From Streptomyces sp. NBC_01197 (GTDB taxonomy: Bacteria; Actinomycetota; Actinomycetes; Streptomycetales; Streptomycetaceae), in NCBI RefSeq assembly GCF_036010505.1, contig NZ_CP108569.1, forward strand, positions 6,544,501 to 6,608,500: a DNA stretch of 64,000 nt. The letters are read 5' to 3'. The position numbers and the translations under genes are program-made. Shown here one piece after another: positions 9,083 through 19,083 of this stretch. A model generated the notes under the pieces. That model searched no databases. It was not told the origin of the DNA and worked only from the letters and a program-made list of their open reading frames with translations. Each line of letters opens with the position of its first letter. Position 1 is the first letter of the stretch.

Positions 9083-10327
9083 ATGACGGACCACCCGGGC
9101 CGGCGCCGCGATGTCATCGTGATCGGCGCCGGACTTGCCGGCCTCGCCTGCGCCGCTGATCTGTGCCGGGAGGGTCTGTCCGTGAGCCTGCTGGAGGCAT
9201 CGGACACGCCCGGCGGCAGAATGCGCACGGACCGGCACGAGGGATTCCTCCTCGACCGGGGCTTCCAGGTCTTCAACACCTCGTACCCCCAGGTCAAACA
9301 GCGCATGTGGCTCCGGGGACTGCGACTGCGCCCCTTCACGCCAGGAGCCCTGGTGCACACGCCGTCGGGGCGGCTTCGGTTCAGCGACCCGACCCGGCGG
9401 CCGGGCGTGGCGGTGGACCTGCTGTCGCTGCGGCCGGTCGCGGGCCGCCGCGACCTCCTGGCGCTCGGGCTGCTCTCCGCGCGCGATCTGTTCGGCCCGG
9501 TCAGCGCGGTGAAGCGCTCGGCGGACCGTACGACCCGCACGGCGCTCGCCGACGCGGGGATCTCCGAGCGACTCATCGACGCGTTCTTCCGGCCCTTCCT
9601 GTCGGGTGTCTTCCTGGAGGACAGCCTCGAAACCTCGTCGCGCTTCTTCCATCTGCTCTGGCGCAGCATGCTCCGGGGCACTCAGTGCCTGCCCGCGGCC
9701 GGGATCGGCGCCGTGCCGGCTCAGCTCGCGGGCGCGCTGCCGCCGGGGGTACTGAGCCCCGGCACCCCCGTGCGGGCGCTCACGGACGAGGGAGTCGAGC
9801 TGCCTGACGGCACCGAGCTGCACGCTCCCTGTGTGGTGGTCGCGACCGGGCCCGGCGCGGCGGCCCGGCTGCTGCCCGGCCTCGTCGTACCGGACACCCG
9901 TACCGTCACGACCTACTACCACGCGGCCCCGCAGCCGCCGCTGCACGAGCCGACCCTGCTGGTCGACAGCGCGCGGCGCTTCCTCAACACCTGCGTACCG
10001 AGCGAGGTCGCGCCCACCTACGCCCCGGCCGACCGCTCCCTGGTCGCCACATCGGTCCTCGGCCCCGGCGGACCGGGGGAGGAGGAGAGGCTGCGCGCCG
10101 TGCTCGACGAGGTGTACCGCACCGACACCTCGTCCTGGGAACTCCTCGCCCCGTACACGGTGGAGGGCGCTCTCCCCGCCATGACCGCGCCGTGGCCGCT
10201 GAGCCGCACGACGCGGGTGTCCCCCGGGCGCCATGTGTGCGGGGACCACCGCGCCACGGGGTCCGTGCAGGGCGCCCTCGCCTCCGGCGCGCGTGCCGCG
10301 CGAGAGGTGCTTGAGGACCGGGGCTGA
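9083..10327 (+). CDS. FAD-dependent oxidoreductase (amine oxidase/phytoene-desaturase superfamily)
   Basis: A 414-residue flavoprotein. The N terminus has the FAD Rossmann loop VIGAGLAGLACAADL, then LLEASDTPGGRMRT, the GG-motif of the amine oxidase/carotenoid desaturase superfamily. The C terminus has VCGDHRATGSVQGAL, a second FAD contact typical of the same group. ATG at 9083 was chosen at the onset of the conserved fold. The 220-bp gap to the SDR gene on the other strand is a shared promoter region. Substrate unknown; neither a carotenoid biosynthesis cluster nor a MerR/LitR gene is present nearby. Confidence 0.85.
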   Translation: MTDHPGRRRDVIVIGAGLAGLACAADLCREGLSVSLLEASDTPGGRMRTDRHEGFLLDRGFQVFNTSYPQVKQRMWLRGLRLRPFTPGALVHTPSGRLRFSDPTRRPGVAVDLLSLRPVAGRRDLLALGLLSARDLFGPVSAVKRSADRTTRTALADAGISERLIDAFFRPFLSGVFLEDSLETSSRFFHLLWRSMLRGTQCLPAAGIGAVPAQLAGALPPGVLSPGTPVRALTDEGVELPDGTELHAPCVVVATGPGAAARLLPGLVVPDTRTVTTYYHAAPQPPLHEPTLLVDSARRFLNTCVPSEVAPTYAPADRSLVATSVLGPGGPGEEERLRAVLDEVYRTDTSSWELLAPYTVEGALPAMTAPWPLSRTTRVSPGRHVCGDHRATGSVQGALASGARAAREVLEDRG

Positions 10328-10506
10328 CCGGACGGACCCCTCCGAGCCCCGCGGTGGCGCACCCCCCGGCCGGTTCGGCCGAACATACGAGCCGCCCCGC
10401 CCTGTCCCTGGTGGAAGCCACAGAAGAGGGGGCGCGCATTCGCCAGCCAGGGTCCCATCGGCGATGATGGCCTAGGAGCCGCAGCCTGATCCTGTGCCGG
10501 ACGGCG

Positions 10507-12001
<1,495 letters not shown>

Positions 12002-12012
12002 CCGTACCGACA

Positions 12013-12050
12013 CCGGAGCCGCCCCCCGTACGCCCGGGGGCCGGCTCCGG
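12013..12050 (+). terminator. Terminator hairpin after guaB1
   Basis: Arms CCGGAGCC (12013-12020) and GGCTCCGG (12043-12050) are perfectly complementary, and C-rich and G-rich inner segments extend the stem. It begins 11 nt after the stop codon. No T-tract follows, which is usual in Streptomyces. Confidence 0.75.
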
Positions 12051-12208
12051 CGTTTCCGCGCTCCGCCGCGTCCTCTCGTATTCCTCGTGGCCCGGTGTCC
12101 CCCTCCGCGGATCACCGCACAGCTGCGGACGGAGCTGCCCGGCCCGGAGTGACCACCAGGAGCCGGGGGAGAGGGAGCCCCATGCCGTCCCGCCACCCGC
12201 GGGTTGTC

Positions 12209-12589
12209 TCAGACAGCCGCGGGCCCGGCCGCCGGATGCGACCAGATCGCCCGGACCGTCTTGCCGGATGGGCGCGGGCTGATCTCGACCCGCCCGGCCA
12301 GCCGCAGCACCATGTGCCACCCGAACCCGCCGCCTCCCGTGAAGTCGGGCTCACGGGCGACGGGGTGCTCCGGGCTGTCGTCGTCCATCTCCACCGTCAG
12401 CACGCCGGGCTCGGCGCTCAGCCTCAGGTGCCACCAGCCCGCGGTGTGACGTGCCGCGTTGGCGACGAGTTCGCTGATCACGAGCAGCACAGCGTCGACA
12501 TCGGCCCAGGGGCAGTTCTGGGACAGAAATCGGCTGGCGGCATCGCGGGCCGTGGCACTGTCTGCCAACGGCGAATCCATGACAACCAC
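12209..12589 (-). CDS. ATP-binding protein (RsbW/SpoIIAB-like serine kinase family)
   Basis: A 126-residue stand-alone GHKL ATPase domain. Visible motifs are the N-box LLVISELVANAARHT, a D-rich G1 box region (VEMDDDSPEHP) and a glycine-rich G2 loop TGGGGFGWHMV. Such proteins are numerous in Streptomyces and act as anti-sigma factors or kinases of anti-anti-sigma partners. No sigma factor or antagonist gene is adjacent, so its partner is unknown. GTG at 12589 has GAGGAG 7-8 nt upstream; an ATG three codons later is the alternative start. Confidence 0.88.
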   Translation of the reverse strand: MVVMDSPLADSATARDAASRFLSQNCPWADVDAVLLVISELVANAARHTAGWWHLRLSAEPGVLTVEMDDDSPEHPVAREPDFTGGGGFGWHMVLRLAGRVEISPRPSGKTVRAIWSHPAAGPAAV

Positions 12590-12929
12590 GGGCGGCTCCT
12601 CAGTCCTCCCGCTCGCTTACCCCGTCTTTGCCAGTCCATCACCTCCGGGCTCCGGGTTCGCCCGCAGCGGAATCGAGTGCGCCGCGGAGCCCTGACCTGG
12701 TGCCCCGCTGGCTGTCCCCGGTGACGGACGGCCGGGACGCCGCCGTGCGCCGTCCCGGCTCCGCCGGAGGCCCGTCTCGCGGGGCACGCAACGGATCGCC
12801 ATCAGCGGGCACCGAGACGCAACGAATCGTGCGGCGATGCGCAATGGACGCGCCTTGTCCGTTCGGAGCTGCTGAACGTACCGTCGGTCTGTCCCCACAA
12901 TCCCCTTCCTTTACCGTCCGAGGTCTGCC
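12590..12929. other. Divergent intergenic region with an imperfect direct repeat
   Basis: This 340-bp gap lies between the ATPase gene (minus) and the amidase gene (plus). The only structure noticed is ACGCAACGGATCG (12786-12798) repeated as ACGCAACGAATCG (12817-12829), one mismatch, 31 bp apart or about three helical turns. It may be a regulator site for the amidase/monooxygenase pair. No coding signal was seen. Confidence 0.35.
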
Positions 12930-13727
12930 ATGCCGCCGCTGCGCACCGCCCTGCTCCAGAGTTCCGGCCGCCCCGGCGACGTCGCGGGGAACCTCACCGC
13001 GCTGGACGAGGCAGCGGACCGCGCCGCGGCCTCCGGCGCCGGACTGCTGGTCTGCCCCGAACTCTTCCTCACCGGATACGCGATCGGTGACGACGTGCCC
13101 CGGCTGGCCGAGCCCGCCGACGGTGCGAGCGCGCGGGCCGTCTCGGACACCGCGGTACGCCACGGGATCGCGGTGCTCTACGGCTACCCCGAACGCAATG
13201 GAGAGCGGATCCACAACGCGGCCCAGCTCATCGGCGCCGATGGTCACTCGCTGGCCAACTACCGCAAGACCCACCTCTTCGGCTGCTTCGAGCAGAAGTG
13301 GTTCACGCCGGGAGACACCCCCGTCGTCCAGGCGGAGCTGGCCGGACTCCGGATCGGCATCATGATCTGCTACGACGTGGAGTTCCCGGAGAACGTCCGG
13401 GCGCACGCACTCGCCGGTACCGATCTGCTCCTGGTCCCCACCGCCCAGATGCACCCCTTCCAGTTCGTCGCCGAGTCCCTGGTGCCGGTCCGCGCCTTCG
13501 AGAACCAGCTGTACATCGCGTACGTCAACCGCACCGGCCCCGAGGGCGACTTCGAGTTCGTCGGCCTCAGCTGTCTGGCAGGCCCTGACGGGACCGTCCG
13601 CGCCCGTGCCGGACGCGGCACGGAGCTGATCACCGGCGACGCGGACCCCGCGCTGCTGCGCGCCTCGCGCGAGAACAACCCGTATCTCCGCGACCGCCGC
13701 CCGGACCTCTACCGCTCGCTGGTCTGA
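12930..13727 (+). CDS. davA: Carbon-nitrogen hydrolase, probable 5-aminovaleramidase
   Basis: A 265-residue nitrilase-superfamily amidase with the full triad: E44 (CPELFLTGY), K113 (YRKTHLFG) and C147 (MICYDVEFPE). The length fits DavA of Pseudomonas (about 263 residues), which hydrolyses 5-aminovaleramide to 5-aminovalerate and ammonia. The assignment depends mainly on the neighbour 93 bp downstream, which strongly resembles lysine 2-monooxygenase, the enzyme that makes 5-aminovaleramide. ATG at 12930 has GAGG 7 nt upstream. If the neighbour used tryptophan instead, this would be an indole-3-acetamide-type hydrolase, though those usually belong to a different amidase family. Confidence 0.8.
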   Translation: MPPLRTALLQSSGRPGDVAGNLTALDEAADRAAASGAGLLVCPELFLTGYAIGDDVPRLAEPADGASARAVSDTAVRHGIAVLYGYPERNGERIHNAAQLIGADGHSLANYRKTHLFGCFEQKWFTPGDTPVVQAELAGLRIGIMICYDVEFPENVRAHALAGTDLLLVPTAQMHPFQFVAESLVPVRAFENQLYIAYVNRTGPEGDFEFVGLSCLAGPDGTVRARAGRGTELITGDADPALLRASRENNPYLRDRRPDLYRSLV

Positions 13728-13820
13728 GCCCGCCCGGGCCGCCCCCTGCACCAGCACTTCAGAACTTCGGCCACTTCAGCCGCTTCCGCCACTCTTTTCC
13801 GTGCAAGGAGCCCGTACCCC

Positions 13821-15530
13821 ATGACGTCCACGGTGCCCAACACCGCCGTTCAGCACGCCGACGGCCAGCCGCCGATCACCATGTTCGGACCGGATTTCCC
13901 CTACGCCTACGACGACTTCCTCGCGCACCCGGCGGGCCTCGGCCAGATACCCGCCACGGCGCACGGCACCGAGGTCGCCGTCATCGGTGGCGGGCTCTCG
14001 GGGATCATCACCGCGTATGAGCTGATGAAGATGGGCCTCAAGCCGGTGGTGTACGAGGCCGACCAGATCGGCGGACGGCTGCGCACCGTGGGCTTCGACG
14101 GCTGCGACCCCTCGCTCACCGCGGAACTGGGGGCCATGCGCTTCCCTCCGTCCTCCACGGCGCTCCAGCACTACATCGACCTGGTGGGCCTCGAGACGAA
14201 GACCTTCCCCAACCCGCTGGCCCCCGGCACCCCTTCGACGGTGGTCGACCTCAAGGGCGAGTCGCACTACGCCACATCCGTGGACGACCTTCCGCAGGTC
14301 TACCGCGATGTGATGCACGCCTGGAACGCCTGCCTGGAGGAGGGCGCGGACTTCTCCGACATGAACCGGGCCCTGCGCGAGCGCGACGTACCGCGGATCC
14401 GGGAGATCTGGGCGCGGCTCGTCGAACAGCTGGACGACCAGACGTTCTACGGTTTCCTCTGCGGGTCCGAGGCGTTCTCCTCGTTCCGGCACCGCGAGAT
14501 CTTCGGCCAGGTCGGCTTCGGGACGGGCGGCTGGGACACCGACTTCCCCAACTCCATCCTGGAGATCCTCCGGGTCGTCTACACCGAGGCGGACGACCAC
14601 CACCGCGGGATCGTCGGGGGCTCGCAGCAGCTGCCGCTGCGGCTCTGGGACCGCGAACCGCAGAAGACCGTCCACTGGCCGTCCGGCACCTCGCTCGCGT
14701 CGCTGCACGGCGGGGAGCCCCGCCCGGCGGTGACCCGGCTGCACCGCACGGCGGGTAACCGCATCACCGTCACCGACGCGTCCGGCGACATACGCACCTA
14801 CCCGGCCGCGGTCTTCACTGCACAGTCCTGGATGCTGCTCTCCAAGATCGACTGCGACGACGCGCTCTTCCCCATCGACCACTGGACGGCGATGGAGCGC
14901 ACCCACTACATGGAGTCGTCCAAGCTGTTCGTCCCGGTGGACCGGCCCTTCTGGCTCGACGAGGCCCTGGACGACAACGGGAACCCGACCGGCCGCGACA
15001 CCATGTCGATGACGCTCACCGACCGGATGACGCGTGGCACCTACCTGCTGGACGACGGGCCGGACCGGCCCGCCACGATCTGCCTCTCGTACACCTGGTG
15101 CGACGACAGCCTCAAGTGGCTGCCGCTCTCCGCGCACGAGCGGATGGAGGTCATGCTGAAGTCGCTCGGGGAGATCTACCCGAAGGTGGACATCCGCCGG
15201 CACATCATCGGCAACCCGGTCACCGTCTCCTGGGAGGACGAGCCCTACTTCATGGGCGCGTTCAAGGCCAACCTGCCCGGCCACTACCGCTACCAGCGGC
15301 GGCTGTTCACCCACTTCATGCAGGACCGGCTGCCCGAGGACCGGCGCGGGCTGTTCCTCGCGGGCGACGACATCTCCTGGACGGCCGGCTGGGCCGAGGG
15401 CGCCGTGCAGACCGCGCTCAACGCGGTCTGGGGCGTCATGCATCACTTCGGCGGTACGACCGACGCGGCCAACCCAGGGCCCGGCGACCTGTACGACGAG
15501 ATCGCGCCGGTCGAACTGCCCGAGGACTGA
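13821..15530 (+). CDS. davB: Flavin monooxygenase, probable L-lysine 2-monooxygenase
   Basis: A 569-residue FAD protein of the amine oxidase/tryptophan monooxygenase family. The dinucleotide loop VIGGGLSGIITAYEL is near residue 53, YEADQIGGRLRT follows, and a C-terminal FAD contact is GDDISWTAGWAEGAVQTALN. Several blocks match what I recall of Pseudomonas DavB: ITMFGPDFPYAYDDF at the start, FGQVGFGTGGWDTDFPNS, HWPSGTSLASLHGG, and GPGDLYDEI at the end. DavB converts lysine, O2 to 5-aminovaleramide, CO2 and water. AAGGAG lies upstream of the ATG. Databases may label it an amine oxidase or Trp 2-monooxygenase; substrate needs assay, but pairing with davA favours lysine. Confidence 0.85.
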   Translation: MTSTVPNTAVQHADGQPPITMFGPDFPYAYDDFLAHPAGLGQIPATAHGTEVAVIGGGLSGIITAYELMKMGLKPVVYEADQIGGRLRTVGFDGCDPSLTAELGAMRFPPSSTALQHYIDLVGLETKTFPNPLAPGTPSTVVDLKGESHYATSVDDLPQVYRDVMHAWNACLEEGADFSDMNRALRERDVPRIREIWARLVEQLDDQTFYGFLCGSEAFSSFRHREIFGQVGFGTGGWDTDFPNSILEILRVVYTEADDHHRGIVGGSQQLPLRLWDREPQKTVHWPSGTSLASLHGGEPRPAVTRLHRTAGNRITVTDASGDIRTYPAAVFTAQSWMLLSKIDCDDALFPIDHWTAMERTHYMESSKLFVPVDRPFWLDEALDDNGNPTGRDTMSMTLTDRMTRGTYLLDDGPDRPATICLSYTWCDDSLKWLPLSAHERMEVMLKSLGEIYPKVDIRRHIIGNPVTVSWEDEPYFMGAFKANLPGHYRYQRRLFTHFMQDRLPEDRRGLFLAGDDISWTAGWAEGAVQTALNAVWGVMHHFGGTTDAANPGPGDLYDEIAPVELPED

Positions 15531-15536
15531 GCCCTC

Positions 15537-15605
15537 GGGGAGAGCGCCCCTGCTCTCCCCGCCGGCCTCCCCCTGAGCCCCTCCCCGGGGGTTCCGGGGG
15601 AGGCC
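15537..15605. terminator. Double hairpin between convergent genes
   Basis: Two stems lie between the stops of the monooxygenase gene (plus) and the LLM gene (minus): GGGGAGAG (15537-15544) with CTCTCCCC (15553-15560), and GGCCTCCCCC (15564-15573) with GGGGGAGGCC (15596-15605). Both are perfect and could stop transcription from either side. Confidence 0.75.
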
Positions 15606-15631
15606 GCGCCCCGTCCGCCAGGTCGGCCCGG

Positions 15632-16564
15632 TCAGATGCCGGCCGCGCGGGCCGCCGCGTACACCTCGGCGGCCACGTCGGTCAGTTCATGCGCGTCACG
15701 CATCGTGCTCTGGAGGTCGAGCAGGAACTCGGTGGCCACCCCGGTCTCCGCGTGGGCCGCCAGGTCCTCGACGATCTGCGCGGTGCTGCCCCGGAACGGC
15801 TTGCGGTCCCCGCCCTCGTACGGCTTCACGCTGTGCGTCGCGTTGACCCGGACCGTCGCGGTCAGCGGCCGCTCGCGGCCCCGTTCGCCCGCCAGGTCCT
15901 GGATCTTCCGCCACTCATCGGCCAGGGCGCCGGGCCCGAGGGCGACCGGCATCCAGCCGTCCGCCCGGTCGACAAGACGCCGGATCGCGCGCGGGCCGCC
16001 GGCCGGCAGCCGGACCGGGATCGGGCGGGCCGGTTTGGGGCCGACCACGGCGGGCGCGATGGTGGTGAACTCCCCTTCGTACGCCACCGGATCGGGGCCC
16101 CACACCGCTTCGAACACATCGAGCAGTTCGTCCAGGAACGCGCCTCGCTTCGCGAACGGGGCCACGGCCGCCGCCGCGTACTCGTCGGTCGACCAGCCCG
16201 TCCCGATCCCGGCCACGACCCGGCCGCCGCTCGCCGCGTCGAGCGAGGCGAGGGAGCGGGCCAGCTGGAAGGGCACATGCAGCGGCGCCACCAGCACACT
16301 GGTGCCCAGCCGCGCCCGGCCGGTCGCCGCGGCGGCCAGTGTCAGGGTCACCAGGGGATCGGCCACCGAGCGGTACTGCTCGGGCCAGGGCAGCCCCGGG
16401 ATGCCGTAAAGACCCTGGGTCGCGGGCTCCGGGAAGAGGATCCGCTCGAAGACCCACAGCGATTCGAAACCGGTCTCCTCGGCCGCGCGAGCCACCGCCG
16501 GGACATCACGTCCGATGGCGTACTGCTTCATCTGAGGAAGGCCGAGACCGAGCGGAATCGCCAT
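15632..16564 (-). CDS. LLM-class flavin/F420-dependent oxidoreductase
   Basis: A 310-residue TIM-barrel protein of the bacterial luciferase-like family. The N terminus (PLGLGLPQMKQYA) and the segments ARLGTSVLVAPLHVPFQLARSLASLDAAS and GIGTGWSTDEY are typical of the actinobacterial F420-dependent subgroup. ATG at 16564 follows AAGGAG. The DUF5995 gene lies 42 bp upstream on the same strand, so the two may be cotranscribed. Cofactor (F420 rather than FMN) is inferred from the subgroup; substrate unknown. Confidence 0.88.
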   Translation of the reverse strand: MAIPLGLGLPQMKQYAIGRDVPAVARAAEETGFESLWVFERILFPEPATQGLYGIPGLPWPEQYRSVADPLVTLTLAAAATGRARLGTSVLVAPLHVPFQLARSLASLDAASGGRVVAGIGTGWSTDEYAAAAVAPFAKRGAFLDELLDVFEAVWGPDPVAYEGEFTTIAPAVVGPKPARPIPVRLPAGGPRAIRRLVDRADGWMPVALGPGALADEWRKIQDLAGERGRERPLTATVRVNATHSVKPYEGGDRKPFRGSTAQIVEDLAAHAETGVATEFLLDLQSTMRDAHELTDVAAEVYAAARAAGI

Positions 16565-16606
16565 GGGTGTGCTCCTTCGTCGGGAGAGCCGGCGCTGCCG
16601 GTCAGG

Positions 16607-17311
16607 TCAGCGCAGGGGAGTGAGCAGATACCGGCCGACCAGGCCGGCACTCGCGTCCGTCCCCTTTCTGAACTCCTCGGCGAGCACTGGTAGTTCCCGC
16701 AGGCTCCACAGAATCAGGGCGGCCGACCATGCGGCGTCGCGGGCGCGCTCCAGGCTCCACGAGCCGATCAGATGGGTGAGCGGGTCGATGATCTCCAGGA
16801 GGTCCGGTCCCGGCATCAGCTCCTCGCGGATCCGCTCCTCCAGCCGTTCGAGGATCTCGCCGACCCGGTTGAAGTCCCCTTCCAGCGCGCCGGGTTCGCA
16901 GCCGAGGAGACGGCAGGCCTCGATGACGGCGAGCGCCAGATCGTGGCCGATGTGCGCGTTGATGCCCGCGAGCGCGAACTGCAGCGGCCGTACGCCGGGG
17001 TGGTGGCGGTACTGGAAGAGCGGCCGCCAGCAGGCGGGCGGCCTGTGCCCGCCACCCACCGCGTCGACCGCGGCCAGATAGCGCTCCGCGAACACCACGT
17101 CGAGCGTCGTGGCGCGGCGCGGATCGGGGAACTGCTGTCCCCCGATGCGCTGTCCGACCTCTTCGGTGACGGTCAGATAGATGTTGTTGAAGACCGCCAC
17201 CCCGTCCGTGGCCGGCCACGACGAGCGCAGGGCCCGCATCCTGGCCGTCACACCGTCGACCGACCGCCGGGCCGGGACGGGCCGGGCCGCGCGCTGTTCC
17301 GTCTGTGTCAT
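16607..17311 (-). CDS. DUF5995 family protein
   Basis: A 234-residue, largely alpha-helical protein that fits the DUF5995 family. Recognisable parts are VAVFNNIYLTVTEEV, the conserved W-R-PLFQYR segment, FALAGINAHIGHDLALAVIE, and a C-terminal helix region with RARDAAWSAA. The INAHIGHDLA block with two histidines suggests a metal site, but no function is established. No clear ribosome site precedes the ATG at 17311, so it may be leaderless or start elsewhere. It lies just upstream of the LLM gene. Confidence 0.8.
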   Translation of the reverse strand: MTQTEQRAARPVPARRSVDGVTARMRALRSSWPATDGVAVFNNIYLTVTEEVGQRIGGQQFPDPRRATTLDVVFAERYLAAVDAVGGGHRPPACWRPLFQYRHHPGVRPLQFALAGINAHIGHDLALAVIEACRLLGCEPGALEGDFNRVGEILERLEERIREELMPGPDLLEIIDPLTHLIGSWSLERARDAAWSAALILWSLRELPVLAEEFRKGTDASAGLVGRYLLTPLR

Positions 17312-17391
17312 GGGGGCAGCCTGGCAGCAGCGGGCCTCCGGACGGCGGCATCACGCCCGTACTTCCTCAGAACGGGCGAAGCCGGAAAGCT

Positions 17392-18804
17392 CTAGGCGTC
17401 GTTGCCGTGCTCCGGCCCCGTGCCGCCCTCCGTCCGCTCGTACGAGGAGGTGCCCGAGTCAAGCAGCGGCGTCTGCGACTTGAGGTGCGGCGGTGCCATG
17501 GCCCGCAGCGCGTGGTAACCGGTGATGACCACGATGGTGCCGAGCGCGATCCCGCTGAGCTGGAAGTTGTTCGTGATCTTCAGTGAGACGCCGCCGACAC
17601 CGATGATGATGCCCGCGGCCGCCGGCACGAGATTCAGCGGATTGCGCAGATCCACCTTGCCGTTGATCCAGATCTGCGCGCCGAGCAGTCCGATCATCCC
17701 GTAGAGGATCACGGTGATCCCCCCGAGCACACCGCCGGGGATAGCGGCCACCACGGCGCCGAACTTGGGGCACAGGCCGAAGAGCAGCGCGAAGCAGGCG
17801 GCCGCCCAGTACGCGGCGGTGGAGTACACACGGGTCGCGGCCATCACGCCGATGTTCTCGGAGTACGTGGTGTTGGGGGGACCGCCCAGACCGGTGGAGA
17901 GCATGGAGGCGACACCGTCGGCGGCGATGGCGGTGCCCAGCTTGCCGTCCAGGTTCGAGCCGGTCATCTCTCCGACGGCCTTGACGTGCCCGGCGTTCTC
18001 GGCGATCAGCGCGATGATGACGGGCAGCGCGACGAGGATCGCCGACCACTGGAAACTCGGGGCGTGGAAGGACGGCAGCCCGACCCAGTCCGCGTGGCCA
18101 ACACCGGAGAGGTCGAGACGCCAGTGGTCGGTGACCTTTCCGGCCGAGTCGACCGAGTGGATCCTCCCGAAGACCTGGTCGGACAGCCAGGAGAGGCCGT
18201 ATCCGAAGACCAGCCCCAGGAAGATCGCGATCCGGGACCAGAAGCCGCGCAGGCAGACGACGGCGAGGCCGGTGAAGAGCATCACCAGGAGCGCGGTCCA
18301 CTGGTCCTGCGGCCAGTACGTGGACGCGGTCACCGGCGCCAGGTTGAAGCCGATCAGCATGACGACCGCACCGGTGACCACCGGCGGCATCGCGGCATGG
18401 ATGATCCGCGCGCCGAACCGCTGGACGGCGAGACCCGCCGCGAAGAGGACCGCACCGACGACGAACACCGCGCCGGTGACGGTGGCGCTGCTGCCTCCGG
18501 TGGCGCGGATGGTCGCCGCGACGCCCACGAAAGAGAGCGAACAGCCCAGATAGCTGGGGACCCGGCCGCGGGTGGCGAGCAGGAAGATCATGGTCGCGAC
18601 ACCGGACATCATGATCGCGAGGTTCGGGTCGAGCCCCATCAGGACGGGCGCCACGAACGACGCACCGAACATCGCCACGACGTGCTGTGCGCCGAGTCCG
18701 GCGGTGCGCGGCCAGGTCAGCCGTTCGTCGGGCCGTACGACCGCCCCTGGAGCGGGGGTCTTCCCGTCCCCGTGCAAGGTCCAGCGCACGCCCAGGCCGC
18801 CCAT
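17392..18804 (-). CDS. Uracil permease (NCS2 nucleobase:cation symporter)
   Basis: A 470-residue integral membrane protein with about 12-14 hydrophobic segments. The NCS2 signature GGPPNTTYSENIGVMAATRVYS contains the substrate-binding TYSENIG motif of UraA/PyrP-type uracil transporters. The N terminus holds WTLHGDGK and the segment GLGAQHVVAMFGASFVAPVLMG. ATG at 18804 was chosen because the 80 in-frame residues before it are unconserved. The 279 bp to the next gene on the plus strand is a divergent promoter region. Uracil is the most likely substrate; xanthine or others cannot be excluded. Confidence 0.9.
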   Translation of the reverse strand: MGGLGVRWTLHGDGKTPAPGAVVRPDERLTWPRTAGLGAQHVVAMFGASFVAPVLMGLDPNLAIMMSGVATMIFLLATRGRVPSYLGCSLSFVGVAATIRATGGSSATVTGAVFVVGAVLFAAGLAVQRFGARIIHAAMPPVVTGAVVMLIGFNLAPVTASTYWPQDQWTALLVMLFTGLAVVCLRGFWSRIAIFLGLVFGYGLSWLSDQVFGRIHSVDSAGKVTDHWRLDLSGVGHADWVGLPSFHAPSFQWSAILVALPVIIALIAENAGHVKAVGEMTGSNLDGKLGTAIAADGVASMLSTGLGGPPNTTYSENIGVMAATRVYSTAAYWAAACFALLFGLCPKFGAVVAAIPGGVLGGITVILYGMIGLLGAQIWINGKVDLRNPLNLVPAAAGIIIGVGGVSLKITNNFQLSGIALGTIVVITGYHALRAMAPPHLKSQTPLLDSGTSSYERTEGGTGPEHGNDA

Positions 18805-19037
18805 GAATCGCTCCAATTCGTTCAGTTCTCTGCTGATTCTCTGTCTCGCCTGGCAGCTGATCGTGCACTTCGCGGCAGAAATGGCCAGAGCAATGTTAAT
18901 CCGGACCCCGGACCTCCCTTTACCGCCGGGAAAGCGGCTCCGGTCCGCCTTGTCGGCCCCGGGCCATGTCGGCCCGGAGCCTTGTCTGTCCCGGGCATTG
19001 CCACACGGGACGGGCGCCTCTACGCTCACGACGGTTT

Positions 19038-19061
19038 CGTTCATGAACGCTGTTCATATAC
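19038..19061. promoter_or_regulatory. Tandem palindromic operator-like site
   Basis: CGTTCATGAACG at 19038-19049 is a perfect 12-bp palindrome. Three bases later the half-site is repeated as GTTCATATAC (19052-19061). The site lies 23-46 bp before the alginate-lyase-like start codon, where a repressor would act. No regulator gene is adjacent. Confidence 0.45.
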
Positions 19062-19083
19062 GTGACGTGTGAGGGGAGTTTTG

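Noticed and set aside
18805..19044. An 80-residue N-terminal extension of the uracil permease
   Set aside because: It is not membrane-like, does not match the family, and the ATG at 18804 opens the conserved protein.
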